Source of the DNA: Loktanella salsilacus
Lineage (GTDB): Bacteria; Pseudomonadota; Alphaproteobacteria; Rhodobacterales; Rhodobacteraceae
Length of the DNA: 64,000 nt
Reading direction: 5' to 3'
Assembly (NCBI RefSeq): GCF_900114485.1
Contig: NZ_FOTF01000010.1
Coordinates: 1 to 64,000 of the forward strand
A program made the position numbers and the translations under genes. Below the pieces are notes generated by a model, which worked only from the letters and a program-made list of their open reading frames with translations, was not told the DNA's origin and did not search any database. The number at the start of each line of letters is the position of its first letter. The stretch's first letter is position 1. Of the stretch, positions 45,734-52,556 are shown one piece after another.

Positions 45734-47020
45734 TTAGCCTACGATCCGCAAGGGCTGGCGCGGTGGCGTTTTGCCCAAGGCAAGGCTGTCATAGGGATCG
45801 GCGTCCGCCAGCATCATATCGACGACCTGCCGCATCAATTGCCGCCGCCCGCGCGTGGAATAAAAGCCGCCGGGGACTTGGGACGTTTCCAGCAAAAACC
45901 GGCGGTAATCCTTGTACGCGCGGCTGTCGGGGCGGTCAGAGGCGGTAAAGAAGTCGGGCAGGGCCTGATCGGACACGAATTCCGGCTTGTTATAGACGGC
46001 ATTGCCGAAGACCTTCAGCGGGATGCCGCGCCACAGCACCTGATGCGCGGCCGTCGAATTGACGGTCACAGCGGTGCGGGCATGGTCCAGCATCCGCGCC
46101 AGCTTGCCCCCGCGCACATAATGCACTCGGTCACTGACGCCGGCCTGCGCGGCAAGGCGTTTGATGATCCGCTTTGTCGGGCTGCGGTCATTGTCCAGCG
46201 GGTGCGCCTTGAACACCAGACGATGATGCCGCGGCGCACCTTTGGCGAAACCGTCCATGACGACGGTCAGGAACTCTTCCATCCGGGTGAAGGGAGAGTG
46301 CTTTTGAAAGCTGGCGTCATGTTCCAACTGCAGCAGCACCAGATGATAGGGAAAGCCGCCATAGCGGATGCGCAGCGTCGCAATGCGCCGGTCCAGCGCG
46401 ATATAGGGCATCAGCAGCAGGCGTTTGGTGTAAAGCCAGGTTTCCACGGCGACTGGCAATTCGCGGTGGCGGGTAAAGTTGCGGTAGTCCCGATTCCGGA
46501 ACATCACGAACCAATGATACAGCGCGCCATAGAATACGTGGTGGCGCATATCGCCCCAGTGTGCGGGCGGCGTCGGCATTTCCAGATCGGACATGGCCAG
46601 CGCTGTGCGCATGTCATCAACGCTCATGTCCATCAGGCGCGAATGGCCGTTGGTGCCGCCGCGCTCGTACGTCACCCAGTAGGGGCGCATGTAGCCTTCT
46701 TCAAAGACGTGGATGCGCAGGCCAAGTTCATTGGCAATGTCGACCGCTTGGGCATGGATCGGGCGGGTGTCGCCGTAAAGCACGATATCGGTGATGTCAT
46801 GCTGCGCCACGATGGCGCGAAAGGTGTCCGGCCACTGATCGTGGGGGTCGCGAAAGGGGATGTAGTCTTGCCCGCCGAACCAGAACGCCCGGTCGCCCGC
46901 ATTGAACCCAACGCGCCAAACCTGCGCACCCGCTGCCCGCAGCATGCGCGCAAGGCGGTGTAGGAACGGGCCGTGGGGCCCTTGTAGGAACAAAAACTGA
47001 CGGTTGACGGGATCGGTCAC
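45734..47020 (-). CDS. kpsS: Capsule beta-Kdo transferase KpsS
   Basis: The roughly 428-residue protein shows the KpsS pattern: FLFLQGPHGPFLHRLARMLR near the start, HVFEEGYMRPYWVTYERGG, and VFKAHPLDNDRSP followed by VNSTAAHQVLWRGIPLKVFG, the Kdo donor-site segment. KpsS adds the first Kdo to phosphatidylglycerol. The start is uncertain: a GTG at 47018-47020 or a TTG at 47071 both lack a strong ribosome site; the GTG is chosen because the fold begins just after it. It is first of kpsS-opx-kpsC. Confidence 0.88.
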   Translation of the reverse strand: MTDPVNRQFLFLQGPHGPFLHRLARMLRAAGAQVWRVGFNAGDRAFWFGGQDYIPFRDPHDQWPDTFRAIVAQHDITDIVLYGDTRPIHAQAVDIANELGLRIHVFEEGYMRPYWVTYERGGTNGHSRLMDMSVDDMRTALAMSDLEMPTPPAHWGDMRHHVFYGALYHWFVMFRNRDYRNFTRHRELPVAVETWLYTKRLLLMPYIALDRRIATLRIRYGGFPYHLVLLQLEHDASFQKHSPFTRMEEFLTVVMDGFAKGAPRHHRLVFKAHPLDNDRSPTKRIIKRLAAQAGVSDRVHYVRGGKLARMLDHARTAVTVNSTAAHQVLWRGIPLKVFGNAVYNKPEFVSDQALPDFFTASDRPDSRAYKDYRRFLLETSQVPGGFYSTRGRRQLMRQVVDMMLADADPYDSLALGKTPPRQPLRIVG

Positions 47021-47162
47021 GGGGGCAATCTGACTTGGGCTTTGTAAGCGGTTAACCCTTTTGGTGGGCAAAAATAAGGCGCGTTGGCGTTAACACGGCA
47101 TGCGGTGCTTGTCTGACTTAGCATGAGGGGCTACCTCGAAACAAACCGTGAAGGAGCATGTT

Positions 47163-47759
47163 ATGTTTACCGGAATTGTCACCGATATGGGCCGTATCCT
47201 AGAGCTAGAGCAGCGCGGCGATCTGCGCGCGCGCATTGGCACCGGGTATGATGTGGACGGGATCGACATCGGCGCGTCCATCGCCTGCGAAGGCGTATGC
47301 CTGACAGTCGTCGCGCTGGGCCGAGAACCGCAGAACTGGTTTGACGTGGAAATTAGCGCCGAAACCGTGGGGGCCACGAATGTAGGCGCTTGGACCGTGG
47401 GGCAGACGCTGAATTTGGAACGCGCGCTGAAGGTCGGGGACGAACTGGGCGGGCATATTGTGTCGGGTCATATCGACGGCGTGGCCGAGGTTGTGGGGAT
47501 GCAGGACGAAGGCGACAGCACGCGGTTCACCTTTCGCGCGCCAGACGCCTTTGCCAAGTTCATCGCGCCCAAAGGGTCCATCGCGCTGAATGGCACATCG
47601 CTGACCGTTAACGCTGTCGATGGCCGCGATTTTGGCGTGAACATCATCCCACACACCAAGTCGGTGACAACATGGGGCGCGACCAAGGTCGGCGATGCGA
47701 TCAACCTAGAGGTCGACACGATGGCCCGCTACGTCGCCCGCCTGCGCGAATACGACTGA
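47163..47759 (+). CDS. ribE: Riboflavin synthase alpha chain
   Basis: RibE dismutates two lumazines into riboflavin. The 198-residue protein has MFTGIVTDMG, SIACEGVCLTVV and the internal repeat of the family (second domain from about 98, HIDGVAEVV, then ALNGTSLTVN). The start at MFTG is supported by a GAAGGAG site that an upstream GTG-initiated frame would consume. No FMN riboswitch consensus is seen upstream of this gene. Confidence 0.95.
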   Translation: MFTGIVTDMGRILELEQRGDLRARIGTGYDVDGIDIGASIACEGVCLTVVALGREPQNWFDVEISAETVGATNVGAWTVGQTLNLERALKVGDELGGHIVSGHIDGVAEVVGMQDEGDSTRFTFRAPDAFAKFIAPKGSIALNGTSLTVNAVDGRDFGVNIIPHTKSVTTWGATKVGDAINLEVDTMARYVARLREYD

Positions 47760-47867
47760 TGACGCAGGGCACCTGTGCATGGGCTGCGTCCTGATAGCGC
47801 TGCCACGATCTTTCCAAACCGCCTTGGCTGGGCTATTGGCCGAGGCAACACGCTAAAGGAATCCCCG

Positions 47868-48998
47868 ATGACCCAACCTTTCGAGACGCCAGGCCCGGTT
47901 GAACGCGACTGGTCCGACGCGATCAGCAAGATTGAAGACATCATCGAGGACGCGCGCAACGGCCGCATGTTCATCCTTGTCGACCACGAGGACCGCGAGA
48001 ACGAAGGCGATCTGGTGATCCCGGCGCAGATGGCAACGCCCGATGCAATTAACTTTATGGCGACCCACGGGCGCGGGCTGATCTGCCTGTCGCTGCCGGG
48101 TTCGCGCATTGACGCGCTGGGCTTGCAGTTGATGTCGACGAATAATTCGTCGCGTCATGAAACGGCCTTTACCATTTCGATCGAAGCCCGCGAAGGCGTC
48201 ACCACCGGGATCAGCGCCCACGACCGCGCGCGCACCGTGTCTGTGGCCATCGACGCTGGCAAAGGGGCCGCCGATATCGCGACGCCGGGCCACGTCTTTC
48301 CCCTGCGGGCGAAAGAAGGCGGCGTGCTGGTGCGGGCCGGACATACCGAAGCTGCCGTTGATATCAGCCGCCTTGCTGGCCTGAACCCGTCGGGCGTGAT
48401 CTGCGAGATCATGAAAGATGACGGCGAAATGGCACGCCTGCCGGACCTGATCGCCTTTGCACAGCTGCACGGCCTAAAGATCGGCACGATCAGCGACCTG
48501 ATCGCCTATCGCCGCCGCCACGACAATCTGGTGCGCGAACAGTCCAGCCAGACCATCACCAGCGAATTTGGCGGTGACTGGGATATGCGGATTTATACCG
48601 ACGAAACGCAGGGCGCAGAGCATATCGCGCTGGTCAAGGGCGACGTGACCACGGATGACCCTGTGCTGGTGCGGATGCACGCGCTGGACCCGATGCTGGA
48701 CATCATCGGCACCGGCCCGCGCGGCCGCAGTGCCGAGTTTCATGCCGCAATGGAGCTGATCGCTGCCGAAGGGCGCGGCGTGCTGGTGCTGCTGCGCGAT
48801 CTGCACATGAAAATGGTCCCCGATGACGAGGTGTCGCCCCAGACGTTGCGGCAGTATGGCCTTGGCGCGCAGATCCTGTCGTCGCTGGGCCTGCATAAGA
48901 TTGAACTGCTGACCAATTCGCCCCGGCCCAAGGTCGTCGGGCTTGACGCATATGGGCTGGAAATCACCGGCACGCGCAAAATCTCGGAGATCGGATAA
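47868..48998 (+). CDS. ribB: 3,4-dihydroxy-2-butanone-4-phosphate synthase with degenerate GTP cyclohydrolase II half
   Basis: The 376-residue protein has an intact RibB domain (DHEDRENEGDLV near 39-50; RHETAFTISIEAREGVTTG; GHVFPLRAKEGGVLVRAGHT), which makes the four-carbon unit from ribulose 5-phosphate. The C-terminal half keeps the RibA fold (from about 210) but lacks the three zinc cysteines and the usual EGRGIGL segment: the expected CxxD..C-C region reads RMHALDPMLDIIGTGPRGRS. I infer that this half has no cyclohydrolase activity and a separate RibA exists elsewhere. An AAAGGA site sets the start. Confidence 0.92.
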   Translation: MTQPFETPGPVERDWSDAISKIEDIIEDARNGRMFILVDHEDRENEGDLVIPAQMATPDAINFMATHGRGLICLSLPGSRIDALGLQLMSTNNSSRHETAFTISIEAREGVTTGISAHDRARTVSVAIDAGKGAADIATPGHVFPLRAKEGGVLVRAGHTEAAVDISRLAGLNPSGVICEIMKDDGEMARLPDLIAFAQLHGLKIGTISDLIAYRRRHDNLVREQSSQTITSEFGGDWDMRIYTDETQGAEHIALVKGDVTTDDPVLVRMHALDPMLDIIGTGPRGRSAEFHAAMELIAAEGRGVLVLLRDLHMKMVPDDEVSPQTLRQYGLGAQILSSLGLHKIELLTNSPRPKVVGLDAYGLEITGTRKISEIG

Positions 48999-49525
48999 TG
49001 GCCGGACCCTCGCACTATTCCATGCCGTTGCCGACGTTTGATGCACCGGTGAAATTGCTGGCCGTGGCCTCGCCTTATTACAAAGACATCTATGACCAGC
49101 AGATCGCAGGGGCGAAGGCCATTTGCGATCAGGCGGGCGTGGAGTTGGAGGTCATCGAGGTCCCCGGCGCGCTGGAAATTCCCACCGCTATCGGTATCGC
49201 TGAACGGCTTAGCAACTTTGACGGCTATGTCGCGCTGGGCTGCATCATTCGCGGCGAGACGACGCATTACGACACGGTCTGCAACGATTCCAGCCGCGGG
49301 TTGACGCTGCTGGGCCTGCAGGGCCTGTGCATCGGCAACGGCATCCTGACGGTCGAGAATTACGAGCAAGCTGCTGTGCGTGCGCAGGCGGATGGCCAGA
49401 ACAAAGGCGGCGGCGCTGCGGCTGCCGCGCTGCATTTGATCGCGCTGGAACGGCGCTGGGGCAACGCGGGCAAGACCGTGGGCTTTACGAGCGGAAATCT
49501 GGCCAAAGGCGGAGAGACGGTATGA
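48998..49525 (+). CDS. ribH: 6,7-dimethyl-8-ribityllumazine synthase
   Basis: RibH condenses the two riboflavin precursors. The 175-residue protein shows VPGALEIPTAI, GCIIRGETTHYDTVCNDSSRG with the catalytic His, and FGILT-like NGILTVENYEQA. The start codon shares its first base with the ribB stop and the 3' end overlaps nusB by four bases. The length is a little above the minimal family size because of a C-terminal extension. Confidence 0.95.
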   Translation: MAGPSHYSMPLPTFDAPVKLLAVASPYYKDIYDQQIAGAKAICDQAGVELEVIEVPGALEIPTAIGIAERLSNFDGYVALGCIIRGETTHYDTVCNDSSRGLTLLGLQGLCIGNGILTVENYEQAAVRAQADGQNKGGGAAAAALHLIALERRWGNAGKTVGFTSGNLAKGGETV

Positions 49526-49989
49526 CGATCTCGAATAACCAGCGGCGCAAAATGCGGTCTGCTGCTCGTTTCTTTGCGGTGCAGGCGCTGTTTCAGATGG
49601 AAGCCATCGGGCAGACCGTTGACGGTGTGATCACAGAGTTCGAAGACCACCGCTTTGGCGAGGTCTTTGACGATGTGGAAATGCTGGAAGGCGATGTCGA
49701 CACCTTTCGCGGCCTGCTAGAGCGGGCTGTGGAAGATCAGGCGCGCATTGACCAGCTGACTGACCGCGCCTTGGTGGCGAAGTGGCCGCTGGGCCGGATC
49801 GACCCCACCCTGCGCGCGCTGTTCCGGGCTGCCGGCGCTGAACTGATCGCTAAGGATACGCCGCCCAAGGTCGTGATCACGGAATTCGTGGATGTGGCTG
49901 GCGCATTTTTTCCCGACGGCAAAGAGCCGCGGTTTGTGAATGCGGTGCTGGATCATATGGCGCATGAACTGCTGCCAGAAGGCTTTTAA
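49522..49989 (+). CDS. nusB: Transcription antitermination factor NusB
   Basis: NusB with NusE binds boxA of rRNA operons to prevent premature termination. The 155-residue protein is all-helical with SAARFFAVQALFQME at the start, and the family segment VVITEFVDVAGAFFPDGKEPRFVNAVLDH. It overlaps the ribH stop by four bases (translational coupling); ribH-nusB is a common bacterial pair. Confidence 0.95.
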   Translation: MTISNNQRRKMRSAARFFAVQALFQMEAIGQTVDGVITEFEDHRFGEVFDDVEMLEGDVDTFRGLLERAVEDQARIDQLTDRALVAKWPLGRIDPTLRALFRAAGAELIAKDTPPKVVITEFVDVAGAFFPDGKEPRFVNAVLDHMAHELLPEGF

Positions 49990-50042
49990 GCGCGCGTTTT
50001 GTGATGTGAAGGGGGTGGCGGGCCCGCCCGCCCACCCCTTTC

Positions 50043-50085
50043 GGGGCTTTGCCCCGGACCCCAAGATACTTTAGACCAGAAGAAG
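50043..50085 (+). repeat. Dispersed 3'-end element, copy 5
   Basis: Hairpin ggggctttgcccc (50043-50055) followed by the core agatactttagaccagaaga ag (50064-50085), 54 bp past nusB. An additional GC-rich palindromic stretch lies upstream (50010-50037). Confidence 0.85.
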
Positions 50086-50127
50086 CAGGGGCATTGATCC
50101 TGCGCTTTTTCTACGAGGTATCTTGCG

Positions 50128-50676
50128 ATGACTGATCCCCTGTCCGGCCTTCCCCCCAGTGTCATGGATGCGGTGCGCGCTCATCGCGGGCGATCCCGTA
50201 ACGTTGGCATCGTCATGATCGCCGTCGGGGTTTTGGCGATCCTGTTTCCTTTGGTGTTTTCTGTCGTGGCGAAGGTCGCGCTGGGCTGGGTGTTTTTGAT
50301 CACCGGTGCGGTGCTGCTTTGGCATGCGGTGCAATCACGCGGCTGGCGATCTGGCTTGCTTGCTGGCGTGATCGCGCTGATGCATCTGGCGCTGGGCGTC
50401 TATCTGGCGTTCTTTGCGCTGACGGGTCTTGTTGGGCTGACGCTGCTGCTGGGCGCGGTGTTTTTGATGCAGGGTGTGGCCGAGGGCATGATCGCTATTC
50501 AACACCGGCCTGAAAAGGGCTGGGGTTGGCTGGCCGTGAACGGCATCGTCACGCTGGCCCTTGGTTTCTTGCTGATCGCCGGGTTGCCGGGAACAGCGCT
50601 GTGGGCGGTTGGCGTCATGCTCGGCGTGAACTTTGTGTCGACCGGCATCGCCATGATGGCGCTGAGCCGGGTCTGA
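50128..50676 (+). CDS. HdeD-family (DUF308) membrane protein
   Basis: The 182-residue protein has about six probable transmembrane helices in three pairs and the pattern of HdeD/DUF308 proteins (LGWVFLITGAVLLWHAV, GVYLAFFALTGLVGLTLLLG). HdeD in Escherichia coli is linked to acid resistance at high density, but many family members have no known role. An AGGTA sequence is near the ATG. Seven bases after its stop codon the 6S RNA begins. Confidence 0.8.
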   Translation: MTDPLSGLPPSVMDAVRAHRGRSRNVGIVMIAVGVLAILFPLVFSVVAKVALGWVFLITGAVLLWHAVQSRGWRSGLLAGVIALMHLALGVYLAFFALTGLVGLTLLLGAVFLMQGVAEGMIAIQHRPEKGWGWLAVNGIVTLALGFLLIAGLPGTALWAVGVMLGVNFVSTGIAMMALSRV

Positions 50677-50682
50677 GGTGGC

Positions 50683-50876
50683 GGGAACCGCAGCGACCGT
50701 GCAGGGACTTATTCCCGAGGACCTGTATGTACAGGTGGGCACCAGATAACCGGACCAGGGTCCGGACAGAGCCAGCGCCCTCGGATTTGCTTAAGGCCAC
50801 TGGAATGTAGCCCCCATACGCACGGGAAGAGCAGAAGCCCGCCAAGGGTTGAGGTAAGCCTGCGGGCGCGGTTCGG
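50683..50876 (+). ncRNA. ssrS: 6S RNA
   Basis: A non-coding stretch of about 194 nt carries features of 6S RNA, which mimics an open promoter and binds sigma-70 RNA polymerase. The 3' part contains ccaagggttgaggtaagcct then gcggg (50842-50866), close to the E. coli 6S segment CCAAGGGUUCAAGGGUUACA then GCCUGCGG. The ends pair: gaaccgc (50685-50691) with gcggttc (50868-50874). The 5' part (gaccgtgcagggacttattc) resembles E. coli CCAGUCCC region. There is no long coding frame. Exact ends are approximate. Confidence 0.8.
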
Positions 50877-50943
50877 CAAGGGGCGGGATGCAAATATCCT
50901 TGGCGGCCTTGACCGATGTTTACGTTTTGTTCATATTTGCGCC

Positions 50944-51420
50944 ATGCCTGATGATATGAACCTGCCTGTTTCGATGCCAACTTTGATGCCAGGCCAATTG
51001 CTGGCGCGGGGCGTGTCGCGCCATTTGCGGGGCCATGATTTTGTCTGCGTCGAGGAACTGGTGCCGACCTCTGGCCTGCGGGTAGATGTGATGGCGCTGG
51101 GGCCGAAGGGCGAGATTTGGATTATTGAGTGCAAATCATCCCGCGCTGACTTTCAGTCTGATTCGAAATGGCAGGGCTATTTGCCGTGGTGTGATCGATT
51201 CTTCTGGGCTGTCGGGCCGGAATTTCCGACCGAACTGCTGCCGGAAGACACAGGTTTGATGATTGCCGATGGCTATGACGCGGAAATCCTGACGATGGGA
51301 CCACAAACAAAGCTTGCACCAGCGCGCCGCAAGGTCATGATCCAGAAATTCGCGCGCCATGCGGCGGTGCGGGCGCAAACGGCGCGGGATCCGGGATTCG
51401 TGCTGCCATTCGGGGGGTGA
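50944..51420 (+). CDS. mmcB: MmcB-family DNA repair protein
   Basis: The 158-residue protein matches MmcB (DUF1052), an alphaproteobacterial SOS-linked DNA repair factor. It carries a PD-(D/E)XK nuclease-like core: VDVMALGPKGEIWIIECKSS (Asp near residue 48 and E-x-K near 60-62). The start was chosen at MPDDMN; a second ATG four codons later is possible. No LexA box is recognised in the gap upstream, which is partly filled by the 6S RNA. It is followed by a thioesterase gene 4 bp after its stop. Confidence 0.85.
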   Translation: MPDDMNLPVSMPTLMPGQLLARGVSRHLRGHDFVCVEELVPTSGLRVDVMALGPKGEIWIIECKSSRADFQSDSKWQGYLPWCDRFFWAVGPEFPTELLPEDTGLMIADGYDAEILTMGPQTKLAPARRKVMIQKFARHAAVRAQTARDPGFVLPFGG

Positions 51421-51424
51421 TACG

Positions 51425-51835
51425 ATGCTGACAGTGGGTTTGAAGGCCGAGGCGCGGATGGTTGTGACCGCGAATATGCTGGTGCCGGGCGTCACGGGGG
51501 TCTTTGGCGATTTTTCCACAATGCCGCCGGTGCTGGCGACGATGTTTCTGGTCGGTTTTCTAGAGGAAACCGCCATCAAATGCGTTTTCCCGCATCAAGA
51601 GGCGGGGCAGCATTCGCTGGGCACGGACATTAATGTCACCCATATCGCGCCCACGCCCGAAGGGATGGAGATCCGCGCCGAGGCGGAATTGATCGAAATT
51701 GAGGGGCGCAGCCTGCGATTTCGCGTCAAAGCGTGGGATGCCGCAGGTTTAATTAGCGAAGGCACGCATCGCCGCGCCACGATTGACGTGGCGCGTTTCA
51801 ATGCAAAAGTCGCCGCGAAATCTGGCGCGGCCTAG
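51425..51835 (+). CDS. Thioesterase (fluoroacetyl-CoA thioesterase-like hotdog)
   Basis: The 136-residue protein has the FlK-like triad arrangement: Thr in PVLATMF, Glu in FLEETAIK and His in NVTHIAPTPEG, within a hotdog fold (SLGTDINVTHIAPTPEGM). It lacks HGG of the PaaI type. Substrate is unknown; FlK's special fluoroacetyl-CoA role should not be assumed. Spacing of 4 bp from mmcB suggests cotranscription. Confidence 0.8.
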   Translation: MLTVGLKAEARMVVTANMLVPGVTGVFGDFSTMPPVLATMFLVGFLEETAIKCVFPHQEAGQHSLGTDINVTHIAPTPEGMEIRAEAELIEIEGRSLRFRVKAWDAAGLISEGTHRRATIDVARFNAKVAAKSGAA

Positions 51836-51839
51836 CGGT

Positions 51840-52031
51840 TTAGCGCGGTTTGACAGCGCGGGCTGCTGCGGCAGCTGCGCGAATTTCTTCTGCAATTTCC
51901 TCGGCTTCTTCGGGATCGAAGTCCATCGGGACCTCTACCGTGCCCGATGTAATGAACAAGCGGACCATGCCCAGTTCGGTCGGGCCGATCTGCATGTTGG
52001 CTTCTAAATCGCGTTCGTCGTTGATACCCAT
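51840..52031 (-). CDS. Conserved small protein of unknown function
   Basis: The 63-residue, acidic protein (MGINDERDLEANMQIGPTEL, then EVPMDFDPEEAEEIAEEIRA) has a beta-rich centre (MVRLFITSGTVEVPM) and a C-terminal Ala-rich helix. A strong AGGAGG ribosome site supports the start. I recall similar short proteins in Rhodobacteraceae but do not know a function. It converges on the thioesterase gene with a 4-bp gap. Confidence 0.7.
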   Translation of the reverse strand: MGINDERDLEANMQIGPTELGMVRLFITSGTVEVPMDFDPEEAEEIAEEIRAAAAAARAVKPR

Positions 52032-52113
52032 CGGGGCCTCCTGTTTTTTTGGCTTTTACGCGGGGCTTTCGGCTCTTGCAATCATGGATGGGGTTCGCTA
52101 AATCCGCCGCAGT

Positions 52114-52190
52114 GCCGCGTTAGCTCAGTTGGTTAGAGCGCTTGATTGTGGATCAAGAGGTCCCTGGTTCGAGACCAGGACGTGGTACCA
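52114..52190 (+). tRNA. tRNA-His (anticodon GTG)
   Basis: A full cloverleaf is visible: acceptor GCCGCGT with ACGTGGT (two G-T pairs), D arm tagctcagttggttagagcg, anticodon stem-loop with GTG at 52148-52150, T arm cctgg ttcgaga ccagg, and encoded CCA end. The discriminator base is A and the base before position 1 is T, so the usual G-1 of tRNA-His is absent. This is known in a group of alphaproteobacteria whose HisRS does not need it. Confidence 0.97.
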
Positions 52191-52348
52191 TATATCCTCC
52201 TTTCATGGTTGATATTGCTGCACTCTGCTAGAGTAGCGCCGAATTTACCCAGATTTGCGCCCGAATGGCTTCTTTTCAAGCGGCTTTTGTTTGCGCCGCC
52301 GTGCCCCAATGTGAACCCCGTCATAGCTTAGGGGTTGCGAGGGTATAA

Positions 52349-52519
52349 GAATCGGTCGCGTTTTCGGGCGAGATCACGCGCGTGCGCCTCGTGCACCCGC
52401 ATTCCTATGTCTATTTTGATTCCATGGATGAAAACGGCGATGTCGTGAACCTGCGCTGCGCCGTGCAGTCTGGATCGCTGCCCTGGTCAATATCGCCTTC
52501 TGGTCCAAGATGGGGCTGA
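52349..52519 (+). pseudogene. Fragment of a DUF6152-like protein
   Basis: An open frame without a start codon and with an in-frame stop upstream encodes about 56 residues (FSGEITRVRLVHPHSYVYFD, SMDENGDVVNLRCAVQSG). The VHPHSYVYFD and DENG pattern resembles the TNPHSWIYLDV-DE-GK core of DUF6152 periplasmic proteins. It ends in TGA about 30 residues after that core, well short of a full domain. It lies between tRNA-His and the exopolysaccharide cluster. In the rest of the 52191-52556 gap I see nothing further. Confidence 0.6.
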
Positions 52520-52556
52520 TCGTGATCGCTAGAACCGCCGCGTTGCCGCTTGTCTT

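Noticed and set aside
47760-47867. Possible FMN riboswitch before ribB (or before ribE)
   Set aside because: The conserved FMN-element sequences (AGGGGCGGGGTGAAA and related boxes) are not present in the gaps before ribE or ribB, nor before ribD.
52170-52190. Attachment-site duplication of the tRNA-His 3' end
   Set aside because: No second copy of the tRNA 3' end was found by eye up to 64000, so no island boundary could be supported.
52133-52324. Short minus-strand frame across the tRNA (SWSRTRDLLIHNQAL)
   Set aside because: This is the well-known false protein made by translating the antisense of a tRNA.
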